NCBI GenBank assembly: GCA_030628325.1 | Contig: DAOVRB010000104.1 | Location: 1 to 5,290, forward strand | Source: Methanomicrobiaceae archaeon | GTDB taxonomy: Archaea; Halobacteriota; Methanomicrobia; Methanomicrobiales; Methanomicrobiaceae | Length of the DNA: 5,290 nucleotides | Reading direction: 5' to 3' | Shown: positions 1-4,623 of the stretch, one piece after another | Position numbering within the stretch: position 1 is the stretch's first letter | Layout: every line of letters begins with the position of its first letter | Position numbers and translations under genes: made by a program | Notes under the pieces: generated by a model | What the model was told of the DNA's origin: nothing | The model's input: the letters and a program-made list of their open reading frames with translations, nothing else | Databases searched by the model: none

Positions 1-122
1 GTTGTTGTTCTGAATGGCAACTGTTCTGAATATACACCGGTGCGTCGCGGGAGTTCTCCCTGAGATTATGGGAGTGTATCAAAAGGACTTACGCAGAATA
101 AAAATCCAGCTACAGGATACAT
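1..122. other. Intergenic 3' flank with GC-rich inverted repeats; possible end of an unseen plus-strand gene
   Basis: No complete gene is visible. The plus strand is open from base 1 to a TGA at 61-63 and would encode 20 residues ending in RRGSSP. It could be the C-terminus of a gene from the left, but so short an open frame is common by chance. The stretch holds a 9-bp direct repeat GTTCTGAAT (7-15 and 23-31), a CACCGGTG palindrome (35-42), and GGGAG (49-53), CTCCC (56-60) and GGGAG (70-74). The CTCCC can pair with either GGGAG. ATACAC (32-37) and GTGTAT (74-79) could close the whole structure. It lies beyond the stop of the minus-strand FmdE-like gene. Confidence 0.4.
97..105 (-). terminator. 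T-rich terminator after the GNAT-DUF2156-FmdE operon
   Basis: On the minus strand, ATTTTTATT begins 18 nt after the FmdE-like stop codon. Archaeal RNA polymerase commonly terminates at short U-tracts without needing a strong hairpin. The GC-rich inverted repeats at 32-79 lie beyond it and could act as a backup. Confidence 0.45.
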
Positions 123-563
123 TCAGTCTTTTCCATTGACGGAGACAAACAGTTCATTATCACGACTGTTAAATATTTTCTCTGCCAGTTTTTTCAGATT
201 ACTCTCATAATTTTCATCACGCGGAGGTTTTTCATATGCCAGGGGGCGGATAACAATCCTTTCTGTTCCACAGGTAAATTCGCATCTGACATCAGAGTCG
301 TCAATAATTTCAATGTTTGCCTTGCCTAACGTGCATCCGCTTCCCAGTTGCACACCGTCTGCCAGGCACATTTCAGGGGTGTTTTTCGGATAATACACAG
401 TTGCTTTCAGTTTTAAAGGGTTGCCTCCAAGGTTTTTTAATGCATATCTCCCGATGCGGTACCCGAGGATGAGGATGGGGCCGATATGTCCGTGAAATGC
501 TGCAAGTTCGTCAACTGAATACTCCTTTGGAACCTGTGAATACGTGCAGGCTGAATGTACCAT
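123..563 (-). CDS. FmdE-like protein (formylmethanofuran dehydrogenase subunit E family domain)
   Basis: This 146-residue protein is built from one FmdE-type domain. Visible family marks are FHGHIGP (23-29), LGYRIG (33-38) and a second block with C66, D69, and GSGCTLGKANI (74-84), which matches the usual 'TGCTFGKGN' region. Family members normally carry Cys in HGH-x-CP; here that position is Gly28, so one expected metal ligand is missing. The C-terminal zinc-ribbon found in longer FmdE proteins is absent. The name comes from co-purification of one member with formylmethanofuran dehydrogenase; stand-alone short versions have no proven reaction. C66, C77, C94 and C98 could still bind metal. The start is supported by GGAG (571-574, minus strand) 7 nt upstream of ATG. 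It is the last gene of a three-gene minus-strand run, 32 nt after the DUF2156 gene. Family assignment is fairly safe; function is not known. Confidence 0.82.
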   Translation of the reverse strand: MVHSACTYSQVPKEYSVDELAAFHGHIGPILILGYRIGRYALKNLGGNPLKLKATVYYPKNTPEMCLADGVQLGSGCTLGKANIEIIDDSDVRCEFTCGTERIVIRPLAYEKPPRDENYESNLKKLAEKIFNSRDNELFVSVNGKD

Positions 564-595
564 CTCATAACTCCGTTAAACCTAATGGTTCTCTG

Positions 596-1504
596 TCAGT
601 CTGATAAATTCATCTCTTCTTTCTTTGTGTAGTGCACTTCGGCAAAATGGTCAGGGTGGTACCTGAGTTTTGCCTCTCTGAGTCCTTCAATACCTAAATC
701 AGACTCGCGATTGATATAGAGATATTTGTCCATGAGCATGAGTGCGGTTTCCTGATTTACAACCTTGTAATTTCCCTCACAACCAGGCAACCCTTTCTCA
801 AAATGTATCACTACTGTATCAGGATTCAGGATCTCAAAGATCGCAATTGACGAAATTTTATCATCAACCCTTATTATTATGCCTTTTAAGTCCAGTTCAA
901 AGAAATGTGATATTGCAAAGAGGGTAGCTTTCTTCTCCTCTGCCATGACAGGATTCTCATCACAGTGTTTCCATTCACACCATTTTTCTATAAATTCAGA
1001 GACAGAACTGATATTTTCAGGTGAGATAAATTCTGTTGTGTACTCACAGTTCTTCTTAAATTTGTTTATCTGCTTACGGATATTGAGATATTTTCTGCCT
1101 TTCAGGTTGGCGAGTTCTTCTATCTGGTATACATAATCAAAAAAATTCCTGTCCTGGTGCAGGATGATAAATGGGTACTGCTCTTCTATCTGTCTCTGAA
1201 TCTCTTTATCAAATACAAAATATGGAGTTTTTCCTCCTTTTTCAGTTGCAAGGGTCAGCAGGTCTTTGAGCAGTTTTGGATTTGTGGGTCCGATAGGGCC
1301 CCGAAATGACGTCTCTCCATCTATTGTGCTGGAAATCACCATGGAATCCTCTGTCATTGCATATCTGTAATCTGCATAATGGTTCCAGCAGACCATATTC
1401 GTAAATGAATTGTCGCTATGGATCTGGGGATATTGCCTGAAATGTGTATCAAATAGTTCCTTGTCTTCCAGCGTAACCGGCTGGAAATCATCAAAATTCA
1501 GCAT
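596..1504 (-). CDS. DUF2156 family protein (phosphatidylglycerol lysyltransferase C-terminal-like, tandem GNAT fold)
   Basis: The protein has 302 residues and is soluble. It belongs to the DUF2156 family, whose fold is a double GNAT domain like the catalytic part of MprF lysyltransferase and FemX-type aminoacyltransferases. Characteristic stretches are the N-terminal DFQPVTLEDKELFD (5-19), HSDNSFTNMVCW (29-40), the linker YQIEELANLKGRKYLNIRKQ (126-145) with basic residues after it, and the C-terminal DLGIEGLREAKLRYHP (269-284). No membrane segments are present, so it is not a full MprF flippase-synthase. Its donor and acceptor substrates are unknown. The frame stays open upstream to an ATG at 1636, but that extension lies inside the GNAT gene. 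ATG 1504 is preferred because AGGA (1514-1517, minus strand) precedes it by 9 nt and the N-terminus then matches the family. It starts 5 nt after the GNAT stop, so the two are almost certainly co-transcribed. Confidence 0.88.
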   Translation of the reverse strand: MLNFDDFQPVTLEDKELFDTHFRQYPQIHSDNSFTNMVCWNHYADYRYAMTEDSMVISSTIDGETSFRGPIGPTNPKLLKDLLTLATEKGGKTPYFVFDKEIQRQIEEQYPFIILHQDRNFFDYVYQIEELANLKGRKYLNIRKQINKFKKNCEYTTEFISPENISSVSEFIEKWCEWKHCDENPVMAEEKKATLFAISHFFELDLKGIIIRVDDKISSIAIFEILNPDTVVIHFEKGLPGCEGNYKVVNQETALMLMDKYLYINRESDLGIEGLREAKLRYHPDHFAEVHYTKKEEMNLSD

Positions 1505-1509
1505 ATAAA

Positions 1510-1938
1510 TTATTCCTGTTTTTTGTAAAGCATAGGGATATGCCCTTTCATTCTGTGAAAACCTGATGGGAGATAAAATTCTTCGGTCTCTGGTTGGGCG
1601 ATCAGCCCAATCCATGAAATTCCTGCAGAAGTACACTCAGAGATCAGGGTGTTTAGTATCTGTCTTCCAATTCCCCTGCCTCTAAATGCCTGGTGTACCA
1701 CAAGATCCTGTATATATGCGTCCGAAACACCATCAGATATCACACGGCCCATACCAACTGCCTTCCCGGTTTTTGGGTCTGATGCCACAATGAAAGCAAA
1801 ACTGCCTCTGATCAGTTCATTGAGGTGAGTTGCATCCCATTCTTCTTTCCACCAGTTCCCCTCGCGGTAGAGGTCAGAAATCTCATTTACGTCCCATTCA
1901 CGGACTGTCAGGATTTCAATATTGTCTTTACCGGTCAT
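1510..1938 (-). CDS. GNAT family N-acetyltransferase
   Basis: This 142-residue single-domain GNAT protein should transfer an acetyl group from acetyl-CoA to an amine; the acceptor cannot be read from the sequence. GNAT motif A is clear: the strand AYIQDLVV (74-81) followed by QAFRGRGIG (83-91), matching the Q/R-x-x-G-x-G/A pyrophosphate-binding loop, then helix RQILNTLI. The C-terminal part, EEFYLPSGFHRM (119-130), is the usual motif B segment with a Tyr near the thioester. The N-terminal WWKEEWD (29-35) helps shape the substrate side. It is the first gene of the run GNAT-DUF2156-FmdE and lies 81 nt after the DUF1858 stop. The Shine-Dalgarno signal is weak: only GTGA, 3 nt from the ATG. Confidence 0.9.
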   Translation of the reverse strand: MTGKDNIEILTVREWDVNEISDLYREGNWWKEEWDATHLNELIRGSFAFIVASDPKTGKAVGMGRVISDGVSDAYIQDLVVHQAFRGRGIGRQILNTLISECTSAGISWIGLIAQPETEEFYLPSGFHRMKGHIPMLYKKQE

Positions 1939-1950
1939 AAATCACACTTT

Positions 1951-1989
1951 TGGAAAAATAAATTACGGGATCTCTTTTTTTGTGATCCC
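1951..1989 (-). terminator. Hairpin plus T-rich tail after DUF1858
   Basis: GGGATC (1967-1972) and GATCCC (1984-1989) form a 6-bp stem around an 11-nt T/A-rich loop. Reading on the minus strand, the stem is followed by TTTATTTTTCC (1951-1961). This fits a terminator between the DUF1858 gene and the GNAT operon. The T-rich part might instead serve as the promoter A/T box for the GNAT gene, although it lies too close to the ATG for standard spacing. Confidence 0.4.
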
Positions 1990-2019
1990 TGATGATAATA
2001 GATATCTGTAAATTTACTG

Positions 2020-2211
2020 TTACTCTTCAATACCAAGTGCAAGAAGGAGTTCCTTTACGGGGATTCCGTGTGCCTGGGCACCCTGAGCGATGGTTTCACC
2101 GCTTGCCAGTGCGCAACCGATGCAACCCATACCAAATCTCTGGAGGATCTCTACTGCTTCCGGTTTTTCTCTGAGTAGTTCTGTGAATGTGCTGTCTGCT
2201 GATAATGTCAT
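2020..2211 (-). CDS. DUF1858 domain protein (small CxxC redox-disulfide type)
   Basis: This is a 63-residue protein consisting of a complete DUF1858 domain. The family signature is present as FGMGCIGCALASGETIAQGA (26-45), with Cys30 and Cys33 forming the CxxC pair. The N-terminal half, FTELLREKPEAVEILQRF (9-26), is the usual helix that brings 'P-E-A-x-x-x-L' before the cysteines. Relatives are described as hybrid-cluster-protein-associated redox disulfide proteins or occur fused to larger domains; a thiol-disulfide or metal-linked role is inferred, not shown. No hybrid cluster protein is visible in this window. The start is well supported: AGAGGT (2221-2226, minus strand) precedes ATG by 9 nt. 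It appears to be a single-gene unit, divergent from the DUF6159 gene. Confidence 0.88.
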   Translation of the reverse strand: MTLSADSTFTELLREKPEAVEILQRFGMGCIGCALASGETIAQGAQAHGIPVKELLLALGIEE

Positions 2212-2297
2212 ATTTCACTTACCTCTGTGTTAATTTCATCTCATATTGAAATTTTGTGAGAAATGTGCGAGGCACACAGGGTGTCAGGCACTCCTTG

Positions 2298-2323
2298 CTG
2301 AATGTGGCAAATGCCATTTTCAG
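2298..2323. repeat. 26-bp imperfect palindrome, copy 1 of a recurring element
   Basis: Arms CTGAATGTGGCA (2298-2309) and TGCCATTTTCAG (2312-2323) are separated by AA. Ten of twelve positions pair canonically, one is G-T and one is a mismatch. The same design, with the core GTGGCAAnTGCCA, recurs at 4539-4574. The two-base centre is too tight for an RNA loop unless the innermost pair opens, so both a dimeric protein-binding site and a hairpin are possible. Confidence 0.6.
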
Positions 2324-2389
2324 GTTGTATTATCCTGTTTTTTATACCCTGGGATTTCTAAAATATTTCGACATGTAATGAAGTATAGG

Positions 2390-2399
2390 TATATATATG
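2390..2399 (+). promoter_or_regulatory. Candidate distal TATA box
   Basis: TATATATATG is the most TATA-like run in the gap. With standard archaeal spacing, transcription would start near 2418-2420 and give a leader of about 190 nt for the DUF6159 gene, or a separate small RNA. It is nearly symmetric and could act in either direction. Sequence alone cannot show whether it is used. Confidence 0.3.
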
Positions 2400-2415
2400 A
2401 GGTCCGGAGGGATAT

Positions 2416-2529
2416 ATGCTGGCATTTGAACTGGATTTTTACTGGATTTTCCACGGTTGTGGCAGAAGAAAGAGTCATGCAATTCAGGATTATCACACCC
2501 CGGGTGACAGGTGTATCATCTATCAGTGA
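2416..2529 (+). CDS. Possible 37-residue small ORF
   Basis: ATG at 2416 follows GGAGGG (2406-2411) at 4 nt, a strong Shine-Dalgarno match. The frame runs 37 codons to TGA at 2527-2529 and starts MLAFELDFYW. The protein has no recognised domain, and its codons cover the 11-bp tandem repeat and part of the inverted-repeat region, which argues against coding. The TATA-like run at 2390-2399 is also too close for the binding site to be transcribed. It is kept only because of the ribosome binding site. Confidence 0.15.
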   Translation: MLAFELDFYWIFHGCGRRKSHAIQDYHTPGDRCIIYQ

Positions 2530-2577
2530 TACCCCTTATTCCTCCCCTGGCCCTCCACAGGCGGAAAAATTGCATGA
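2475..2577. repeat. 10-bp inverted repeat enclosing smaller hairpins
   Basis: TCATGCAATT (2475-2484) and AATTGCATGA (2568-2577) are perfect complements 83 nt apart. Inside lie a GTATCA/TGATAC stem with an 8-nt loop (about 2503-2522), a short TCAC/GTGA stem around CCCCGG, and CCTG/CAGG. Together they could fold as a multibranched leader. A single 10-bp inverted repeat at this distance can arise by chance in AT-rich DNA, so confidence is limited. The right arm directly abuts the proximal TATA box. Confidence 0.35.
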
Positions 2578-2578
2578 A

Positions 2579-2586
2579 TTTATATG
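2579..2586 (+). promoter_or_regulatory. TATA box of the DUF6159 gene; leaderless start likely
   Basis: TTTATATG matches the archaeal TATA consensus and its centre lies about 29 nt before the ATG at 2612. Archaeal transcription starts roughly 25-30 nt downstream of the TATA centre, so the transcript should begin at or just before the start codon. The 20 nt before the ATG contain no GGAG or GGTG, which agrees with leaderless translation. Confidence 0.55.
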
Positions 2587-2611
2587 TCTTTATTCAGAAT
2601 AGTTTCAATAT

Positions 2612-3481
2612 ATGCTGAGCAGATTCAAAATGGGCCTCAAACTTATGGGCGAAACCTTTGGTATTCTTAAAAAAGATAAGGAGCTCGTGCTTTTTCCAAT
2701 TGTTTCAGGAATCATAACGCTGATTATTATTGCAACTTTCTTTGTCCCGTTTGTTTTTATGGGAATTTTTACTTCAGCAATCGGTACAACAGCCGGTCAG
2801 ATAGTCATGTTTGCTGTGCTGTTTATATTTTATCTTGTCACTTACTTTGTAGTGATATTTTTCAATGTAGGGCTGATTTCGTGTGCAAAGATTAGAATAG
2901 ACGGAGGAGATCCGACATTTGGAGATGGTATCACTGCCGCAAAGTCCCACTTTGGAAGCATCTTAACATGGGCTGCAATATCAGCAACTGTTGGTGTGAT
3001 ATTACAGATTATTCGTGGAGATAGCGACAATTTCCTGATGTCAATTCTCTCTTCACTGATCGGTGCTGCATGGAGTCTTGTGACATTTTTCGTAATCCCT
3101 GTGATGATCTTTGAGAATATGGGTGCGATTGACGCGATAAAGGAATCGTGGACACTTTTTAAGAGGACATGGGGCGAGACCGTGATCGGAGGATTTTCAC
3201 TTGGAATTATCTTTATTCCTGCCATAATTCTGATATTTGTGTCATTTGGTCTGCTATCCTTTGGTTCGTTTGAACTCTTCATGGTTGCGATATCAATCTC
3301 AGTCTTCCTGTTAATTGTAACAGCGATTCTCCACTCTGCACTTCAGGGAATATTTGTGACAGTGATGTACACCTACGCAAAGACAGGTGTGGTTGCAGAG
3401 GGTATCTCAAGAGAGATGATCGAGAATGCATTTGTCCCAAAGAGGGGTCTTCTCTCCGGAAGGGGCGGCGGAAATATCTGA
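2612..3481 (+). CDS. DUF6159 family integral membrane protein
   Basis: This 289-residue polytopic membrane protein has about six hydrophobic segments: roughly 28-52, 62-92, 114-134, 144-168, 190-214 and 220-248. The N-terminus RFKMGLKLMGETFGILKKDK (4-23) is the amphipathic, basic entry helix typical of the family. A conserved loop, PVMIFENMGAIDAIKESWTL (163-182), then FKRTWGE (183-189), is a hallmark shared with DUF6159 and glycerophosphoryl-diester-phosphodiesterase-like membrane domains. The C-terminal tail ends in basic residues and glycines (KRGLLSGRGGGN) and is probably cytoplasmic. There is no signal peptide and no catalytic motif, so the role (membrane organisation or transport) is unknown. 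The gene appears monocistronic: a T-rich terminator follows, and a TATA box sits just upstream. The start has no Shine-Dalgarno sequence. Confidence 0.85.
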   Translation: MLSRFKMGLKLMGETFGILKKDKELVLFPIVSGIITLIIIATFFVPFVFMGIFTSAIGTTAGQIVMFAVLFIFYLVTYFVVIFFNVGLISCAKIRIDGGDPTFGDGITAAKSHFGSILTWAAISATVGVILQIIRGDSDNFLMSILSSLIGAAWSLVTFFVIPVMIFENMGAIDAIKESWTLFKRTWGETVIGGFSLGIIFIPAIILIFVSFGLLSFGSFELFMVAISISVFLLIVTAILHSALQGIFVTVMYTYAKTGVVAEGISREMIENAFVPKRGLLSGRGGGNI

Positions 3482-3487
3482 ATTATC

Positions 3488-3503
3488 TTAATTTTTATTT
3501 TAT
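3488..3503 (+). terminator. T-rich terminator of the DUF6159 gene
   Basis: The run TTAATTTTTATTTTAT begins 6 nt after the stop codon. A U-rich tract without a hairpin directly after a stop is the usual archaeal intrinsic terminator. Confidence 0.55.
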
Positions 3504-3532
3504 AGTGGCGAACGTCTGACACTACAGGGAGA

Positions 3533-3584
3533 AGGTCCGGACACTCTGAGAGTGTTGGACCTCTGTTAAATCTGTGATTTAGCA
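3533..3584. other. Two tandem hairpins, possible structured RNA
   Basis: Hairpin 1 pairs AGGTCC (3533-3538) with GGACCT (3557-3562) and ACACTC (3541-3546) with GAGTGT (3550-3555), leaving a small internal loop and a 3-nt TGA loop. Hairpin 2 starts 1 nt later: TGTTAAATC (3564-3572) pairs with GATTTAGCA (3576-3584), nine pairs including one G-T. A run of AAAA follows on the plus strand, not T, so on the plus strand they do not look like simple terminators. They lie outside any plausible coding frame. Confidence 0.4.
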
Positions 3585-3606
3585 CAAAACCAAATATTCC
3601 CTGAAC

Positions 3607-3622
3607 TCTGTTTTTTGACTAT
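3607..3622 (+). repeat. 16-nt intergenic motif, copy 1
   Basis: TCTGTTTTTTGACTAT differs by one base from TCTGTTTTTCGACTAT at 4652-4667. A looser relative, CCTGTTTTTTATAC, occurs at about 2334-2347. All three are in gaps, not in genes, which suggests a shared regulatory or repeat element. Confidence 0.45.
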
Positions 3623-3639
3623 ACTCTGATTTCTGCATT

Positions 3640-3667
3640 GTTTTTAGCCTGTTTTTAGCCTGTTTTT
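3640..3667 (+). repeat. 11-bp tandem repeat, 2.5 copies
   Basis: GTTTTTAGCCT is repeated exactly at 3640-3650 and 3651-3661, followed by GTTTTT (3662-3667). The 11-bp period places the T-tracts about one helical turn apart, which favours bent DNA or co-operative protein binding upstream of the DUF1890 promoter. The T-tracts could also help stop transcription. Confidence 0.6.
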
Positions 3668-3732
3668 GTCTAAACTGTCCTTATTTTCTTATTTTACCAT
3701 TTCAGAGAGATCTGAAAACACATCTGAAAAAA

Positions 3733-3750
3733 GCGCAAAGAGTTTTTACG
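3733..3750 (+). promoter_or_regulatory. Candidate promoter of the DUF1890-DUF1894 operon
   Basis: A purine-rich stretch (GCAAAGAG, BRE-like) precedes TTTTTACG (3742-3749), a weak TATA-like box. Transcription would begin near 3770 and leave a leader of about 20 nt that contains the ribosome binding site. The box is far from consensus, so this is tentative. Confidence 0.3.
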
Positions 3751-3792
3751 TCAAAAACATAATCTGAGTAGTTGAATGTCAGGGAGATATAA

Positions 3793-4251
3793 ATGAAAAG
3801 AGGAGATACGGCACTGATAATGCTTGGCTGTCCAAAGTACCCGGTACAGGGCAGCATAGCCACTTATCTCACATATAAGCTAAAGAAAAACGGAATTGAT
3901 GCAGTAGTTGCAGGGACACCGGCAGCTGTTAACTTATTTAAAGTAGCAGACCCTGAAAAGCACTATTGTAACAACTTTAAAAACATTGAACGCTGTATAG
4001 GGGATATTGCTGAAGGTAAGACAACATTCCCTGTCTGTTTTGCTCTGGTTCACAACGATGCCGGGGTTTCATACGCTACAACTGCATCTGTTCTTCTGGA
4101 CACAGAGATGTATGTCATTGCATTCGGCGAAGAAGCCGAAGATCGGGCTTTAGAAATAACCTTCCCTGCCACAAAAATTGTGGTGCCTGCATCGCATAAT
4201 CCGATGCCGGTAAAAAAGAAAATTGATGAGGTGATCTCATGGGCTGTTTAG
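3793..4251 (+). CDS. DUF1890 family protein (methanogen-conserved)
   Basis: This 152-residue soluble protein starts with a Rossmann-like strand and loop, TALIMLGCPKYPVQ (6-19); the LGCPxxPVQ block is the most recognisable DUF1890 mark, with Cys13 near the loop. A helix SIATYLTYKLKKNG (21-34) and strand IDAVVAGTPAAVN (35-47) follow. FALVHNDAGVSYATT (83-97) and MYVIAFG (106-112) look like further core strands. A structure of the Methanothermobacter member MTH777 exists, as I recall, but no reaction has been assigned. The family is essentially limited to methanogens, so a link to methanogenesis or its cofactors is inferred. GGGAG (3782-3786) lies 6 nt before the ATG, supporting this start. The last 13 nt overlap DUF1894, and the two are likely co-translated. 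Confidence 0.88.
   Translation: MKRGDTALIMLGCPKYPVQGSIATYLTYKLKKNGIDAVVAGTPAAVNLFKVADPEKHYCNNFKNIERCIGDIAEGKTTFPVCFALVHNDAGVSYATTASVLLDTEMYVIAFGEEAEDRALEITFPATKIVVPASHNPMPVKKKIDEVISWAV
4228..4236 (+). promoter_or_regulatory. Strong ribosome binding site of DUF1894 inside DUF1890
   Basis: GAGGTGATC is a full-length match to the archaeal anti-Shine-Dalgarno sequence and ends 2 nt before the ATG at 4239. It lies within the last codons of DUF1890 and fixes the DUF1894 start, indicating coupled translation. Confidence 0.8.
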
Positions 4252-4529
4252 AAAAACTGCCATATGAAGTTCTCCTCAAATATGCATCTTTTGGCGAGTG
4301 CCGGGACTATGTTAAGAAGAATTATTCTGAAATATATGAAATAAAACCGGGATACAAGATCTTTGACTCATATATTATCGGTGTGCCCCCTATTCTTATT
4401 GGCGTTGACGGCGATCGGATAACCTTCCCGTTCACAAAACCCTGCTATGGAACATTCCTTGTTGTGGTTCCGGGTGCTGAAGAGGAGATAAAACGCTTAA
4501 AAAACGGGAAAATGCGCTACAAAAAGTGA
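4239..4529 (+). CDS. DUF1894 family protein (methanogen-conserved)
   Basis: This 96-residue protein matches DUF1894 along its full length. Recognisable stretches are MGCLEKLPYEVLLKYASFGE (1-20), CRDYVKKNY (21-29), KPGYKIFDSYIIGVPPILIG (36-55) and FPFTKPCYGTFLVV (63-76). Cys3, Cys21 and Cys69 are candidate metal or thiol positions. The family is known from methanogens and is described as linked to methanogenesis, but I know of no defined biochemical activity. There are no membrane segments. It overlaps the DUF1890 gene by 13 nt and has the strongest ribosome binding site in the window, so the two products are probably made in fixed ratio and may form a complex. The basic C-terminus KRLKNGKMRYKK is notable. 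A strong inverted repeat begins 10 nt after the stop. Confidence 0.88.
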   Translation: MGCLEKLPYEVLLKYASFGECRDYVKKNYSEIYEIKPGYKIFDSYIIGVPPILIGVDGDRITFPFTKPCYGTFLVVVPGAEEEIKRLKNGKMRYKK

Positions 4530-4538
4530 AATAAATGT

Positions 4539-4574
4539 TCTGATGGTAAAGTGGCAACTGCCACTTTCATCAGA
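4539..4574. terminator. Long hairpin between convergent genes; copy 2 of the recurring palindrome
   Basis: Inner arms AAAGTGGCA (4548-4556) and TGCCACTTT (4559-4567) pair perfectly. Outer arms TCTGATG (4539-4545) and CATCAGA (4568-4574) add seven pairs, with GT (4546-4547) bulged. As RNA this gives a 15-bp stem with an AACT tetraloop. On the minus strand a T-rich run (ATTTATTTCACTTTTT) follows, so it could end transcripts of the HTH gene. On the plus strand no T-tract follows, so for DUF1894 it may instead protect the mRNA 3' end. The core matches the palindrome at 2298-2323. Confidence 0.6.
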
Positions 4575-4606
4575 CAGTGTCTGGGACAATGTATGGCATA
4601 TACATT
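4571..4606. repeat. Two further short inverted repeats
   Basis: CAGACA and TGTCTG (4571-4583, centred on one G) overlap the end of the long hairpin and could compete with its outer stem. AATGTAT (4588-4594) and ATACATT (4600-4606) form a 7-bp stem with a GGCAT loop. With the neighbouring hairpins they make the convergent gap almost wholly self-complementary. Confidence 0.45.
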
Positions 4607-4623
4607 CTCTGGCAGTAAAATAT

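Larger units (their letters stand above)
2212..2611. other. Divergent intergenic region, 400 nt, with promoters and inverted repeats
   Basis: I see no convincing gene here. The stretch carries the ribosome binding site and upstream region of DUF1858 (minus strand), a 26-bp palindrome (2298-2323), an AT-rich block (2330-2400), an 11-bp tandem repeat (2430-2451), a 10-bp inverted repeat enclosing smaller hairpins (2475-2577) and the TATA box of the DUF6159 gene (2579-2586). For a region that only needs two promoters it is long and structured, so a leader RNA or small RNA is possible. A 37-codon frame at 2416-2529 is a weak coding candidate. Confidence 0.6.
3482..3792. other. Intergenic region, 311 nt, with terminator, tandem hairpins and T-rich repeats
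   Basis: No credible ORF lies here on either strand. In order it contains the T-rich terminator of the membrane gene, two adjacent hairpins (3533-3584), the motif TCTGTTTTTTGACTAT (3607-3622), 2.5 copies of an 11-bp T-rich repeat (3640-3667), and the promoter and ribosome binding site of the DUF1890 operon. Three CTGTTTTT strings occur between 3608 and 3667. Confidence 0.6.

Noticed and set aside
742..1136. Plus-strand frames of 61 and 85 residues.
   Set aside because: Both are antisense to the well-supported DUF2156 gene and show no family resemblance.
1505..1636. 44-residue N-terminal extension of the DUF2156 protein.
   Set aside because: It lies entirely within the GNAT coding region in another frame. 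The internal ATG at 1504 has a ribosome binding site and gives the family's normal N-terminus.
2475..2577. Possible miniature transposable element bounded by the 10-bp inverted repeats.
   Set aside because: There is no target-site duplication next to the arms (AGAG on the left, ATTT on the right) and no second copy in the window.
2246..2602. 118-residue plus-strand frame with a CxxC...CxxC N-terminus (C4, C7, C21, C24) suggesting a zinc ribbon.
   Set aside because: It would start at TTG without a ribosome binding site, contains a palindrome and inverted repeats, and after the first 25 residues has no protein-like conservation that I recognise. It fills the divergent promoter gap.
2842..3282. 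146-residue minus-strand frame opposite the DUF6159 gene.
   Set aside because: It is antisense to a clear membrane protein, is rich in Ile/Pro as expected for the complement of hydrophobic codons, and has no start signal.
3373..3585. 70-residue minus-strand frame across the end of the DUF6159 gene.
   Set aside because: It is antisense to the gene end and crosses the T-rich terminator and hairpins; KIKIKII is the complement of the T-rich run.
3640..3667. Possible start of a CRISPR-like array.
   Set aside because: The repeat unit is only 11 bp, directly tandem without spacers, and no cas gene is present.
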